Assembly (NCBI RefSeq): GCF_000800255.1
Contig: NZ_CP009747.1
Coordinates: forward strand, 4,526,001-4,590,000
Direction: 5' to 3'
Origin: Pseudomonas parafulva
Lineage (GTDB): Bacteria; Pseudomonadota; Gammaproteobacteria; Pseudomonadales; Pseudomonadaceae
DNA: 64,000 nucleotides
A program made the translations under genes and the position numbers. Shown piece by piece: positions 16,076 to 25,606 of the stretch (the stretch's first letter is position 1; each line of letters starts with the position of its first letter). The notes under the pieces are model-generated. The model searched no databases, was not told the origin of the DNA, and saw nothing but the letters and a program-made list of their open reading frames with translations.

Positions 16076-16376
16076 CCGGGTCGTCGGACAGCGCCTGATC
16101 GACCCGCTCGAGCAGGTCACGCACCTGCTCGCGGGTGGTGCCCGCGCTGGCGCCCTCGGGACGCTCCTGGCGGTGCAGCAATTCGTGGGTGATGTTCAGG
16201 GCGGCCATGACCGCGATGCGATCGGCGCCGATCACCTTGCCGCTGCTGCGGATCTCGCGCATCTTGCCGTCCAGGTAGCGCGCCGCGCCGACCAGATTGC
16301 TGCGCTCTTCCGGCGGGCAGATGATCGAGTACTCCTTGTCCAGGATGTGCACGGTGACGCTATTGCTTGAACTCAT
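16059..16376 (-). CDS. zapA: Cell division protein ZapA
   Basis: This 105-residue protein binds and bundles FtsZ at midcell. It starts SSSNSVTVHILDKEYSIICPPEERSNL, followed by a C-terminal coiled coil (about residues 28-100) with ALNITHELL, as in Pseudomonas ZapA. It overlaps its upstream partner by 4 nt (ATGA at 16373-16376), so the two are probably translationally coupled. The 6S RNA promoter sits at its 3' end. Confidence 0.93.
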   Translation of the reverse strand: MSSSNSVTVHILDKEYSIICPPEERSNLVGAARYLDGKMREIRSSGKVIGADRIAVMAALNITHELLHRQERPEGASAGTTREQVRDLLERVDQALSDDPVSKKD

Positions 16377-16591
16377 GAGTCTTGCTCCAGGGCCTTCAGA
16401 CGCAAGATCATCGACTCGATCTTGTGCCGGGCGATCTCGTTCTTTTCGATGAGGTGGGCGCGCTCTTCGCGCCAGGACCGTTCCTGCGCTACTAGGAGTG
16501 CATTTTGCCGTTTTAGTTGCTCGACGCGTGCAATCAGCAGCTCGAAACGGCTCATCAGCGCCTGCAGGTCATTGTCTTGCGTGGGTTGCAC
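16373..16591 (-). CDS. Small coiled-coil protein upstream of zapA (TIGR02449 type)
   Basis: This 72-residue protein is almost entirely one predicted coiled coil (LQALMSRFELLIARVEQLKRQ and onward, with heptad spacing of L/I). It matches the small conserved family found directly upstream of zapA in pseudomonads. Its size and all-coil architecture recall ZapB, a ZapA partner in E. coli, but I see no direct sequence proof of that. It overlaps zapA by 4 nt. Confidence 0.8.
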   Translation of the reverse strand: MQPTQDNDLQALMSRFELLIARVEQLKRQNALLVAQERSWREERAHLIEKNEIARHKIESMILRLKALEQDS

Positions 16592-16736
16592 TCGATCCGC
16601 TCCTTCGTCGATCGCCTGGCGATCTTGCGTCTGCCCGAGCCGGGGCGGGCGGCGCAGATGGTCTTGGCGCGCCTGCCGGTGCTAGGATACAAGGCCTTCA
16701 TTCTAGTCATATGCGCCGTCTGGCGCCTAGCCGCCC

Positions 16737-17291
16737 ATGCCCAATACCCAATCGCCTTACACCGCCTTCGCCTCGTTGCTGTCGAGCAACGGTCATCCTG
16801 TCTCTCCGGCCGAGTTGCATGGTCTGCTGATCGGCCGCAGTTGCGCCGGTGCCGGCTTCGATGCCGAGGCCTGGCTGGCCGACGCCGCGGCTGCGCTGGA
16901 GAGCGAACCGCAAGACAACGTCCGTGCGGCCCTGATCGGCCTGCAGGAGATGGTCAAGGCCGAACTCACCGGCGAAGACGTCGCCATCGTCCTGCTGCTG
17001 CCGGGCGATGAAACCTCGCTGACCGAACGGGCCACTGCCCTGGGCCAGTGGTGCCAGGGCTTCATTGCCGGCTTCGGCCTGAACGCCGGCGGCAAGGACC
17101 TGTCCACCGATGCCAAGGACGTGCTGCAGGACCTGGTGGCCATTTCCCAGGTCCAGGAAGCACTGGAAGAATCCGAGGACGGCGAGAACGACTACATGGA
17201 AGTCATGGAGTACCTGCGCGTCGCCCCGTTGCTGCTGTACACGGAGCTGGCCGCACCCGTCGCGCCAGCGCCCAAGCCATCGCTGCATTGA
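16737..17291 (+). CDS. YgfB/UPF0149 family protein
   Basis: This 184-residue protein of the YecA/YgfB group has the typical opening [31 protein letters not shown] and the segment [11 protein letters not shown] in the middle. It lacks the C-terminal SEC-C zinc motif of YecA. The gene heads the ygfB-pepP-ubiH cluster, a conserved gammaproteobacterial arrangement opposite zapA. P. aeruginosa YgfB has been linked to control of beta-lactamase expression through AlpA; whether that holds here is unknown. Confidence 0.88.
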   Translation: MPNTQSPYTAFASLLSSNGHPVSPAELHGLLIGRSCAGAGFDAEAWLADAAAALESEPQDNVRAALIGLQEMVKAELTGEDVAIVLLLPGDETSLTERATALGQWCQGFIAGFGLNAGGKDLSTDAKDVLQDLVAISQVQEALEESEDGENDYMEVMEYLRVAPLLLYTELAAPVAPAPKPSLH

Positions 17292-17313
17292 TCGTTCCGG
17301 GGGTCGTTTGCCC

Positions 17314-18648
17314 ATGAGCCACATACCCAAGGCGGAGTACGCCCGTCGGCGCAAGGCGCTGATGGCGCAGATGGTCCCCAACAGCATCGCCATCCTGCCG
17401 GCGGCAGCGGTGGCGATTCGTAACCGCGACGTCGAGCACGTCTATCGCCAGGACAGCGATTTCCAGTACCTGAGCGGCTTCCCCGAGCCCGAGGCGGTGA
17501 TCGCCCTGATTCCCGGGCGCGAGCACGGCGAGTACGTGCTGTTCTGCCGCGAGCGCAACCCAGAGCGCGAGCTCTGGGACGGCCTGCGCGCAGGTCAGGA
17601 AGGGGCGATTCGCGACTACGGCGCCGACGATGCCTTCCCCATCACCGACATCGACGAGATCCTGCCGGGGCTGATCGAGGGGCGCGAGCGGGTCTACAGC
17701 GCCATGGGCAGCAACCCCGAATTCGACCGACGGCTGATGGACTGGATCAACGTGATTCGCTCCAAGGCCCGTCTCGGCGCCCAGCCACCGAATGAATTCG
17801 TTGCCCTGGATCATCTGCTGCACGACATGCGCCTGTATAAATCGGCGGCGGAAGTGAAGGTGATGCGCGAGGCCGCGGCGATTTCCGCGCGTGCCCATGT
17901 GCGGGCCATGCAGGCTTGCCGCGCCGGACTGCATGAATTCAGCCTGGAGGCCGAACTGGACTACGTGTTCCGTCAGGGGGGCGCGAAGATGCCGGCCTAC
18001 GGCTCGATCGTCGCCGCTGGGCGCAACGCTTGCATCCTGCATTACCAGCAGAACGATGCACCGCTCAAGGACGGCGACCTGGTGCTGATCGACGCGGGCT
18101 GCGAAATCGACTGCTATGCCAGCGACATCACCCGCACCTTCCCGGTCAGCGGGCGCTTCTCGCCTGAGCAGAAGGCGATCTACGAGCTGGTGCTGGAGTC
18201 CCAACACGCCGCCTTCGCCGAGATCGCGCCCGGCAAGCACTGGAATCACGCCCACGAGGCGACGGTGCGGGTCATCACCGAAGGGCTGGTCAGGCTGGGG
18301 CTGCTGCAGGGCGAGGTCCAGGCGCTGATCGACAGCGAGGCCTACCGCGCCTTCTACATGCATCGCGCCGGACACTGGCTGGGCATGGACGTGCACGACG
18401 TGGGCGAATACAAGGTCGGTGGTCAGTGGCGCGTGCTCGAACCGGGCATGGCGCTGACCGTCGAGCCGGGCATCTACATCGCCCCGGACAACACGCGCGT
18501 GGCGAAGAAATGGCGTGGTATCGGGGTTCGAATCGAGGACGACGTGGTGGTCACCAGAAAAGGCTGTGAAATCCTCACCTCAGGCGTGCCGAAGACGGTC
18601 GCCGAGATCGAGGCCTTGATGGCCGACGCGCGCAAGGACGTGGCATGA
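17314..18648 (+). CDS. pepP: Xaa-Pro aminopeptidase P
   Basis: This 444-residue cytoplasmic metalloenzyme (M24B) removes N-terminal residues preceding proline. The N-terminal creatinase-like domain is followed by the pita-bread catalytic domain with dimetal ligands in LIDAGCEIDCYASDITRTF (two Asp), HRAGHWLGMDVHD (His), LTVEPGIYI (Glu) and GVRIEDDV (Glu). I chose the ATG at 17314 (MSHIPKAEYARRR), the family's usual N-terminus; a longer frame reads into ygfB. It overlaps ubiH by 4 nt (ATGA). Confidence 0.95.
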   Translation: MSHIPKAEYARRRKALMAQMVPNSIAILPAAAVAIRNRDVEHVYRQDSDFQYLSGFPEPEAVIALIPGREHGEYVLFCRERNPERELWDGLRAGQEGAIRDYGADDAFPITDIDEILPGLIEGRERVYSAMGSNPEFDRRLMDWINVIRSKARLGAQPPNEFVALDHLLHDMRLYKSAAEVKVMREAAAISARAHVRAMQACRAGLHEFSLEAELDYVFRQGGAKMPAYGSIVAAGRNACILHYQQNDAPLKDGDLVLIDAGCEIDCYASDITRTFPVSGRFSPEQKAIYELVLESQHAAFAEIAPGKHWNHAHEATVRVITEGLVRLGLLQGEVQALIDSEAYRAFYMHRAGHWLGMDVHDVGEYKVGGQWRVLEPGMALTVEPGIYIAPDNTRVAKKWRGIGVRIEDDVVVTRKGCEILTSGVPKTVAEIEALMADARKDVA

Positions 18649-19844
18649 ATCGGGTCAATCTGGCGATCATCGGCGGTGGTCTGGTCGGTGCCAGCCTGGC
18701 GCTGGCCTTGCAGGCCGGGGCCAAGGCGCGTGGATGGCGCATTCTGCTGATCGAGCCGTTCGCCCCCGGTGACAGCTTCCAGCCCAGCTACGATGCGCGC
18801 TCTTCAGCGCTGTCCTTCGGCACGCGGCAGATCTACGACCAACTGGGCCTGTGGCACGGTATCGAGCGTCGTGCCGAGCCGATCCGCCAGATCCAGGTGT
18901 CCGATCGCGGCCGCTTCGGCGCAACGCGCCTGGATGCCCAGGAGGAGGGCGTGCCGGCGTTGGGCTACGTGGTGGAGAACGCCTGGCTCGGCCAATGCCT
19001 GTGGCAGGGCCTGGACAGCGAAGTGGTGAGCTGGCGCTGCCCGGCCGAGGTCAAGGCCTTGCAGCCGATCGCCGGCGGCTACCGCCTGCAACTGGACGAC
19101 GACACCCGCGTGGAGTGCGACCTGGCGATTCTGGCCGACGGCGGCCGCTCCGGCCTGCGCGAGCAGTTGGGTATCCATGTGCGGCGCATCCCCTATGAGC
19201 AGAGTGCGCTGATCGCCAACATCACCCCTGGCCAGGCCCATCATGGCCAGGCCTTCGAACGCTTCACCGAACAAGGCCCCATGGCCTTGCTGCCGCTGCC
19301 GGAGAATCGCTGCGCGCTGGTCTGGACCCGACAGGGCATGGACGCGCGGCGCCTGGCCGACCTCGACGAGCGCGCATTCCTCGGCGAGTTGCAAGAGGCC
19401 TTCGGTTATCGCCTGGGGGCCTTGCGCCAGGTCGGCGCACGGCATCTGTATCCGCTGGCGCTGGTCGAGGCCCAAGAGCAGGTGCGTCCGCACCTGGTGG
19501 TGCTGGGCAATGCCGCGCACAGCCTGCACCCGATTGCCGGCCAAGGCTTCAACCTGTCGCTGCGCGATGTGCAAGCCCTGGCCGAGGCCTTGCTCGCCGG
19601 TCCGCAACAGCCGGGCGACCTCGCCACGTTGCAGGCCTACCGTGAACGTCAGCGCCTCGATCAAGCCTTGACCATTGGCTTTTCCGACCAGGTCACACGC
19701 CTGTTCGGCACGGCTCAGCCACTGTTGGCCGGCGGTCGCAACCTCGGCCTGCTGGGCCTGGACCTGCTGCCCCCGGCGAAAAGTTGGTTCGCCCGCCAGG
19801 CCATGGGCCTGGGCACTCGCGCCGATCTGCGAGGCCAGGCATGA
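18645..19844 (+). CDS. ubiH: 2-octaprenyl-6-methoxyphenol hydroxylase (UbiH)
   Basis: This 399-residue FAD-dependent monooxygenase acts in ubiquinone ring hydroxylation at the membrane. The FAD-binding GxGxxG is IIGGGLVGASLALAL (about residues 6-20). The second FAD motif (ADGGRSGLREQLG) and the C-terminal GNAAHSLHPIAGQGFNLSLRD are typical of UbiH/COQ6. It overlaps pepP upstream and the DUF4442 gene downstream by 4 nt each, indicating one operon. The paralogue at 20327 probably performs a different hydroxylation. Confidence 0.93.
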   Translation: MNRVNLAIIGGGLVGASLALALQAGAKARGWRILLIEPFAPGDSFQPSYDARSSALSFGTRQIYDQLGLWHGIERRAEPIRQIQVSDRGRFGATRLDAQEEGVPALGYVVENAWLGQCLWQGLDSEVVSWRCPAEVKALQPIAGGYRLQLDDDTRVECDLAILADGGRSGLREQLGIHVRRIPYEQSALIANITPGQAHHGQAFERFTEQGPMALLPLPENRCALVWTRQGMDARRLADLDERAFLGELQEAFGYRLGALRQVGARHLYPLALVEAQEQVRPHLVVLGNAAHSLHPIAGQGFNLSLRDVQALAEALLAGPQQPGDLATLQAYRERQRLDQALTIGFSDQVTRLFGTAQPLLAGGRNLGLLGLDLLPPAKSWFARQAMGLGTRADLRGQA

Positions 19845-20323
19845 GCGATGCGCGCAAGCTCGCCCGTCGCGCCCGCCTGCTGCGCTGGCTGCTGAATCTC
19901 TACCCGCCCTACCTGGGCGCCGGCATCCGCGTGCAACGCATCAGCCCGGACATGCGCAGCGTCAAGGTGCGCATGAGCCTGACGCGCTGGAACCGCAACT
20001 ACGTCGGCACCCAGTTCGGCGGCAGCCTGTATTCGATGGTCGACCCCTTCTACATGCTGTTGCTGATCGAGCAGCTGGGCAGCGAGTACATCGTCTGGGA
20101 CAAGGCCGCCAGCATCGACTTCATCGCACCGGGCAAAGGTCCGGTGTTCGCCGAACTGCACATCGACGATGCCCTGCTGGACGACATCCGTCAGCAGACG
20201 GCCAGTGGCAAGAAATGCCTGCCGCGTCTGCAGGTGGACATCCGTGACGGCGCTGGCGAGCTGGTGGCCCGCGTCGACAAAACCCTATATGTGCGGCTCA
20301 AGCCGCAAGCGAGGCAGGCGTAA
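19841..20323 (+). CDS. DUF4442 hotdog-fold protein
   Basis: This 160-residue protein resembles the hotdog-fold DUF4442 family (YiiD C-terminal-like, thioesterase superfamily). It has the stretch RWNRNYVGTQFGGSLYSMVDPFYMLL, a hotdog helix with aspartate, and then DKAASIDFIAPGKGPVFAELHI. It may act on an acyl-thioester, but no substrate is known. It is inserted between ubiH and the ubiI-like gene, overlapping ubiH by 4 nt with 3 nt to the next gene, so it is co-transcribed with ubiquinone genes. I chose the start at 19841 for that overlap. Confidence 0.8.
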   Translation: MSDARKLARRARLLRWLLNLYPPYLGAGIRVQRISPDMRSVKVRMSLTRWNRNYVGTQFGGSLYSMVDPFYMLLLIEQLGSEYIVWDKAASIDFIAPGKGPVFAELHIDDALLDDIRQQTASGKKCLPRLQVDIRDGAGELVARVDKTLYVRLKPQARQA

Positions 20324-20326
20324 GGC

Positions 20327-21550
20327 ATGGACATGCGCGCGGATCTGTTGATTGTCGGAGCCGGTATGGTCGGCAGCGCCCTGGCGCTCGCCTTGCGCCA
20401 CAGCGGGCTGCAGGTGCTGCTGGTCGATGGCGGGCCTCTGTCGGTCAAGCCGTTCGAGGCGGCGGCGCCCTTCGAGCCGCGGGTCAGTGCCCTGTCGGCC
20501 GCTAGCCAGCGCATCCTTGAGCGCCTCGGCGCCTGGGAAGGCATCGCCGGGCGACGCGTGTGTCCATATTCGGACATGCAGGTGTGGGACGGCAGCGGCA
20601 CCGGGCAGATCCACTTCTCGGCGGCCAGCGTGCATGCCCAGGTGCTGGGCCACATCGTCGAGAACCGCGTAGTCCAGGACGGCCTGCTCGAGCGCCTGCA
20701 CGACAGCGATGTCGGCCTCGTGCCCAATGCCCGTCTGGAACAGCTGCGTCGCTCCGGTGACGAGTGGCTGGTCACGCTGGCCGACGGTCGACGCGTGCGC
20801 GCACCGTTGGTGGTGGCGGCCGACGGCGCCCACTCGGCCGTGCGTCGCCTGGCCGGTTGCGCCACCCGCGAATGGGATTACCTGCATCACGCCATCGTCA
20901 CCAGCGTGCGGTGCAGTGCGCCGCACCAGGCCACGGCCTGGCAGCGCTTCACCGACGAGGGGCCGCTGGCGTTCCTGCCGCTGGCGCGCGATGGCGGGCA
21001 ACACTGGTGCTCGATCGTCTGGTCCACCACGCCGGAGCAGGCCGAGCAGGCCATGGCGTTGGACGACGCGGCATTCTGCCGGGCGCTGGAGCGCGCCTTC
21101 GAGGGGCGCCTGGGCGAGGTCGAGCATGCCGATCCGCGTCTGTGCGTGCCGCTGCGTCAGCGCCATGCCAAGCGCTATGTGGACGAAGGCCTGGTGCTGA
21201 TTGGCGATGCCGCCCATACCATTCACCCACTGGCGGGGCAGGGGGTCAACCTGGGGTTCCTCGACGCTGCCGTGCTGGCCGAGGAGCTGATGCGCGCCAG
21301 CGAGCGTGGCGAGCGCCTGGCGGACGTCAAGGTGCTGAGTCGCTACGAGCGCCGACGCATGCCGCACAACCTGGCGTTGATGGCGGCCATGGAGGGCTTC
21401 GAGCGCCTGTTCCAGGCCAATCCGCTGCCGCTGCGCTGGCTGCGCAACACGGGGCTGAAAGTGGTGCAGGACTTGCCCGAGGCCAAGGCGCTGTTCGTGC
21501 GTCAGGCGCTGGGCTTGAGCGGCGATCTGCCGGCGCTGGCAAAAGCCTGA
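20327..21550 (+). CDS. UbiH/UbiF/VisC-family FAD monooxygenase (UbiI-like)
   Basis: This 407-residue flavoprotein monooxygenase has FAD motif LIVGAGMVGSALALALRHSG at the N-terminus, VAADGAHSAVRRLAG near the middle and GDAAHTIHPLAGQGVNLGFLDAA in the C-terminal half. These are typical of ubiquinone ring hydroxylases (UbiI/VisC, UbiF, UbiH). Its location matches visC (ubiI) in the pepP-ubiH-visC cluster of E. coli, suggesting C5 hydroxylation, but UbiF-type activity cannot be excluded by eye. It starts 3 nt after the DUF4442 stop codon. Confidence 0.88.
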   Translation: MDMRADLLIVGAGMVGSALALALRHSGLQVLLVDGGPLSVKPFEAAAPFEPRVSALSAASQRILERLGAWEGIAGRRVCPYSDMQVWDGSGTGQIHFSAASVHAQVLGHIVENRVVQDGLLERLHDSDVGLVPNARLEQLRRSGDEWLVTLADGRRVRAPLVVAADGAHSAVRRLAGCATREWDYLHHAIVTSVRCSAPHQATAWQRFTDEGPLAFLPLARDGGQHWCSIVWSTTPEQAEQAMALDDAAFCRALERAFEGRLGEVEHADPRLCVPLRQRHAKRYVDEGLVLIGDAAHTIHPLAGQGVNLGFLDAAVLAEELMRASERGERLADVKVLSRYERRRMPHNLALMAAMEGFERLFQANPLPLRWLRNTGLKVVQDLPEAKALFVRQALGLSGDLPALAKA

Positions 21551-21600
21551 GGGTCAGCCGTTCCCTTGCAACATCTGGTAACGGCTCAGTGGGTGAGCAG

Positions 21601-21619
21601 GCAAATGAGATTCACTACC
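21601..21619. promoter_or_regulatory. Fur-box candidate
   Basis: The 19-mer here matches the Fur consensus GATAATGATAATCATTATC at 13 of 19 positions, with a symmetric core (AATGA...TCACTA). It lies 33 bp before the iron-binding protein start codon, where Fur with Fe(II) would repress iron uptake. Confidence 0.6.
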
Positions 21620-21652
21620 CTTTGCGCCTCACTTACCCCTGGAGCCCTCGCC

Positions 21653-22657
21653 ATGTCGCCCCGCAAGCCTCTGTTCGCCGCCCTGGCGCTGACCCTGTTC
21701 GCTGGCACTGCCCAGGCGGCGGACGACGAAGTGGTGGTGTATTCCTCGCGCATCGACGAGTTGATCAAGCCAGTGTTCGACGCCTACACCGCCGAAACAG
21801 GGGTGAAGATCAAGTTCATCACCGACAAGGAAGCGCCGTTGATGCAGCGCATCAAGGCCGAGGGCCAGAACGGCGTGGCCGACCTGCTGCTCACCGTCGA
21901 TGCCGGCAACTTGTGGCAGGCCGAGCAGATGGGCATCCTGCAGCCGATCAAGTCGGACATCATCGACCGCAACATTCCGCCCCAGTACCGCGCCGCTTCC
22001 CATGACTGGACGGGCCTGAGCCTGCGGGCACGGACCATCGTCTATGCCAGTGACCGGGTCAAGCCCGCTGAACTGAGCACCTACGAAGCCCTGGCCGACA
22101 AGCAGTGGGAAGGCCGTCTGTGCCTGCGCACGGCGAAGAAGGTCTACAACCAGTCGCTCACCGCCACGCTGATCGAGGCGCATGGCGAGGCCGAGACCGA
22201 GAAGCTGGTCAAAGGCTGGGTCAACAACTTGTCCACCGATGTGTTCTCCGACGACAACGCCGTGATTCAGGCCGTGGCGGCCGGTCAGTGCGATGTCGGC
22301 GTGGTCAATACGTACTATTACGGCCGCCTGCACAAGATCGATCCGAACCTGCCGGTGAAGATCTTCTGGCCTAACCAGGGCGACCGTGGCGTGCACGTCA
22401 ACCTGTCGGGCATCGGCCTGACCCAGCACGCGCCTCACCCCGAGGCGGCGAAGAAGCTGGTGGAGTGGATGACCGGTGAGCAGGCGCAGAAGCTGTTCGC
22501 CGACATCAACCAGGAGTTTCCGGCCAATCCCAAGGTCAAGCCGTCGGACGAGGTCGCGGCCTGGGGCAGCTTCAAGGCTGACAGCCTGCCGGTGGAGGTG
22601 GCTGGCAAGCGTCAGGCCCAAGCCATTCGCTTGATGGACCGGGCTGGCTGGAACTGA
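21653..22657 (+). CDS. Periplasmic Fe(III)-binding protein of an ABC transporter (FbpA/FutA type)
   Basis: This 334-residue protein has a signal peptide ([22 protein letters not shown]). The mature part begins [22 protein letters not shown], the usual opening of ferric-binding proteins. The iron-binding tyrosine pair is visible in [14 protein letters not shown], and a further Tyr may come from YSSR. It captures periplasmic Fe(III) for the permease encoded next. I chose the ATG at 21653 because GGAG (21641-21644) lies 8 nt upstream; an earlier in-frame ATG would spoil the signal peptide. A Fur-like box precedes it. Confidence 0.9.
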   Translation: MSPRKPLFAALALTLFAGTAQAADDEVVVYSSRIDELIKPVFDAYTAETGVKIKFITDKEAPLMQRIKAEGQNGVADLLLTVDAGNLWQAEQMGILQPIKSDIIDRNIPPQYRAASHDWTGLSLRARTIVYASDRVKPAELSTYEALADKQWEGRLCLRTAKKVYNQSLTATLIEAHGEAETEKLVKGWVNNLSTDVFSDDNAVIQAVAAGQCDVGVVNTYYYGRLHKIDPNLPVKIFWPNQGDRGVHVNLSGIGLTQHAPHPEAAKKLVEWMTGEQAQKLFADINQEFPANPKVKPSDEVAAWGSFKADSLPVEVAGKRQAQAIRLMDRAGWN

Positions 22658-22730
22658 GTCATGAACCTGATCGCGGGTTCACCCCGCGATCGCCGCAACG
22701 CAACCAACCCAGCCACCGGACTCAGCCACT

Positions 22731-24353
22731 TTGCCCCACACACCCCAACGCCGCTGGTATGTCCCGGTCTCGCTCATCGCCGCCCTGGTGCTGCTGCCCC
22801 TGAGCGTGCTGGTGCTGTCCTGGCAGTCGATCGATGTTCAGATCTGGTCGCACCTGCTCGACACCCAGATGAGTCGTCTGCTGGGCAATACCTTGACGCT
22901 GGTGGTGGGCGTTGGCTTGGGCGTCACCCTGCTCGGCGTCAGCCTGGCGTGGCTGACTAGCCTCTGCGAATTCCCCGGCAGGCGCTGGCTGGACTGGGCG
23001 CTGATGCTGCCCTTCGCCATTCCGGCCTACGTGCTGGCGTTCGTCTTCGTCGGCCTGCTGGATTTCGCCGGTCCCGTGCAAAGTGCGTTGCGTGAACTGT
23101 TCGGTCCTCTGCGCCTGCCCCGTGTGCGCTCAACCGGCGGTGTGATCGTGGTGCTGGTGCTGGTGTTCTATCCCTACGTCTACCTGCTGGCTCGCAGTGC
23201 GTTTCTGGCCCAGGGCCGGGGGCTGATGGAGGCGGCGCGGATACTGGGCCTCTCACCGCTGCAGGCCTTCTGGCGGGTGGCGTTGCCCATGGCGCGGCCA
23301 GCCATCGGCGCCGGGGTTGCCCTGGCGCTGATGGAAACCCTGGCCGATTTCGGCGCGGTGGCGGTGTTCAACTTCGATACCTTCACCACGGCCATCTACA
23401 AGACCTGGTACGGCTTCTTCAGCCTGTCCAGCGCCGCGCAGTTGGCCAGCCTGCTGCTGTTGGCGGTCATGCTGGTGCTGTACGGTGAGCGCCGCGTCCG
23501 TGGCGCGACGCGCAGCGCCAACGAGCGTGCGCGTGGCCAGGCCCTGTATCACCTGCGTGGACTCAAGGCCCTGGCCGCCAGTGGCTGGTGCCTGCTGGTC
23601 TTCGCCTGCGCGTTCGTGATTCCGCTGCTGCAACTGCTGGCGTGGTTCTGGCAGCGTGGCCGCCATGACCTGGACGAGCGCTATGCCGGGTTGATCCTGC
23701 ATACCCTCTCTCTCGGTGGCATGGCGGCGCTGGTCACCGTGTGCGTGGCGCTGGTGCTGGCCTTCGCCCGACGCCAGGCGCCCAGTGCCTCGATCCGCGC
23801 CGGCGTCGGGCTGGCCAATCTGGGCTATGCCTTGCCGGGATCTGTGCTGGCGGTATCGATCATGTTGGCCTTCAGCTACTTGGATAACCACGTGGTGATC
23901 CCGCTGTCCAGTTGGCTCGGTGGCGCGGGCAAGCCATTGCTATTGGGGAGCGTATCCGCCCTATTGCTGGCGTATCTGGTGCGGTTCATCGCCGTGGCCT
24001 ATGGGCCGCTGGAGAGCAGCCTGGCGCGGGTCAGGCCCTCGCTTCCGGAGGCTTCGCGCAGCCTGGGCGTGGCCGGGCCGCGATTGTTTTTCAGGGTGTA
24101 TCTGCCGTTGCTGGTGCCGGGTGTGTTGAGCGCTGCGTTGCTGGTCTTCGTCGATGTGCTGAAGGAAATGCCGGCGACCTTGCTCATGCGTCCGTTCGGC
24201 TGGGACACCCTGGCCGTGCGCGTCTTCGAGATGACCAGCGAAGGGGAGTGGGCGCGCGCTTCGCTGCCGGCCCTGACCCTGGTGCTGGTCGGGCTGCTGC
24301 CGGTCATCCTGCTGATCCGCCGCTCGGCGCGCGGCCCTGGGCAAGCGTGCTGA
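22731..24353 (+). CDS. Iron(III) ABC transporter permease (FbpB type, fused double permease)
   Basis: This protein of about 540 residues contains two tandem permease halves with roughly twelve hydrophobic segments. Each half has an EAA-like docking loop: LMEAARILGLSPLQAFWRVALP near residue 165 and LPEASRSLGVAGPRLFFRVYLP near 435. That is the FbpB/CysU-like fused arrangement for ferric iron uptake. The apparent start is TTG at 22731, with no ATG suitably placed and only a weak RBS. The gene begins 73 nt after the binding protein. No ATPase gene follows, so the partner must be encoded elsewhere. Confidence 0.88.
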   Translation: MPHTPQRRWYVPVSLIAALVLLPLSVLVLSWQSIDVQIWSHLLDTQMSRLLGNTLTLVVGVGLGVTLLGVSLAWLTSLCEFPGRRWLDWALMLPFAIPAYVLAFVFVGLLDFAGPVQSALRELFGPLRLPRVRSTGGVIVVLVLVFYPYVYLLARSAFLAQGRGLMEAARILGLSPLQAFWRVALPMARPAIGAGVALALMETLADFGAVAVFNFDTFTTAIYKTWYGFFSLSSAAQLASLLLLAVMLVLYGERRVRGATRSANERARGQALYHLRGLKALAASGWCLLVFACAFVIPLLQLLAWFWQRGRHDLDERYAGLILHTLSLGGMAALVTVCVALVLAFARRQAPSASIRAGVGLANLGYALPGSVLAVSIMLAFSYLDNHVVIPLSSWLGGAGKPLLLGSVSALLLAYLVRFIAVAYGPLESSLARVRPSLPEASRSLGVAGPRLFFRVYLPLLVPGVLSAALLVFVDVLKEMPATLLMRPFGWDTLAVRVFEMTSEGEWARASLPALTLVLVGLLPVILLIRRSARGPGQAC

Positions 24354-24477
24354 GGGTGTCAGCCCTGGCCCTTGCCGCTACAATGCGCGGCATTCGCCGA
24401 GGCCGGTCCTGCAATAGCCCGCGCTGATCGAACAGCGCCGACCGCCTCTGCCTCGCCACGCCCGGAAGGAGAAACCC

Positions 24478-25560
24478 ATGGGACAGCGCACGCCCCTGTA
24501 CGACCTGCACCTGGCGCTTGGCGCCAAGACGGTCGACTTCGGTGGTTGGGACATGCCCCTGCATTACGGCTCGCAGGTCGAAGAACATCATCAGGTGCGC
24601 CGCGATTGCGGCGTTTTCGATGTTTCCCACATGAGTGTGATCGACCTTGACGGTGCAGATGCCATGCCCTGGCTGCGCCGTCTGCTGGCCAACGATGTGA
24701 TCCGCCTCGACCGCACCGGCAAGGCGCTCTACAGCCCGTTGCTCAACGAGCAGGGCGGGGTCATCGATGACCTCATCGCCTACCGAACCGAGGCGGGCTA
24801 CCGACTGGTGGCCAATGCCGCCTCCCGCGACAAGGTGCTGGCCTGGTTGAATGCCTGCTGCGCAGGCCATGCCGTAAACCTGGTCCCGCGCACGGATCTG
24901 GCCATTCTGGCCATCCAGGGCCCGCAGGCGCGCGAGAAGGTCGCAGCGCTGCTGAGTGCCGCGCGGGCGGCGCTGATCCGCACGCTCCAGCCGTTCGAGG
25001 GGGTGACCGACGGGGACTGGTTCATCGCCCGCACCGGCTATACCGGCGAGGACGGTCTGGAAATCATCCTGCCGGCCGATCAGGCGGCCACCTTTTTCTA
25101 CGACCTGGTCGGCGCCGGCATCGCGCCCAGCGGCCTCGGCGCGCGCGATACCTTGCGTCTGGAAGCCGGTATGAACCTGTACGGCCAGGATATCGACGAA
25201 CGCCATACGCCGCTCACGTCCAACCTGGGCTGGAGCATCGCCTGGGAGCCGGCGGAGCGCGATTTCATCGGGCGCGGCGGTCTGCTCGCGGAAATCGAGC
25301 GCGGGGTTGAAGAGAAATTGGTCGGCCTGGTATTGGAAGAACGCGGTGTCCTGCGCGCTCATCAGACCGTTCGCGTCGCCGGGATTGGCGAAGGAGAGAT
25401 TACCAGTGGTAGTTTCTCTCCTACGCTGATCAAGTCCATCGCCTTGGCGCGGGTACCCATGGCCACGGGTGAGCGTGCCGAGGTGGAAATTCGCGGCAAG
25501 TGGTATCCGGTGCGCGTGGTCAAACCCACCTTCGTGCGCCACGGCAAGATTCTGATCTGA
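24478..25560 (+). CDS. gcvT: Aminomethyltransferase (glycine cleavage T protein)
   Basis: This 360-residue protein takes the aminomethyl group from lipoyl-GcvH and makes 5,10-methylene-THF and ammonia. It starts [41 protein letters not shown] and has the folate-site motif VFDVSHMSV. The C-terminal beta-barrel ends near [24 protein letters not shown] (24465-24470) precedes the ATG. gcvH follows 46 nt downstream, but gcvP is absent. Confidence 0.95.
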   Translation: MGQRTPLYDLHLALGAKTVDFGGWDMPLHYGSQVEEHHQVRRDCGVFDVSHMSVIDLDGADAMPWLRRLLANDVIRLDRTGKALYSPLLNEQGGVIDDLIAYRTEAGYRLVANAASRDKVLAWLNACCAGHAVNLVPRTDLAILAIQGPQAREKVAALLSAARAALIRTLQPFEGVTDGDWFIARTGYTGEDGLEIILPADQAATFFYDLVGAGIAPSGLGARDTLRLEAGMNLYGQDIDERHTPLTSNLGWSIAWEPAERDFIGRGGLLAEIERGVEEKLVGLVLEERGVLRAHQTVRVAGIGEGEITSGSFSPTLIKSIALARVPMATGERAEVEIRGKWYPVRVVKPTFVRHGKILI

Positions 25561-25606
25561 ACCATTACCGGCGGTACGCCGCTGAGCCAATCGAGGAAAA
25601 CGACAC

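Noticed and set aside
24354..24477. Possible glycine riboswitch upstream of gcvT
   Set aside because: The 124-nt leader lacks the conserved glycine-aptamer core as far as I can read, and is too short for the usual tandem aptamer. A TACAAT -10 at 24379-24384 without a good -35 is all I see.
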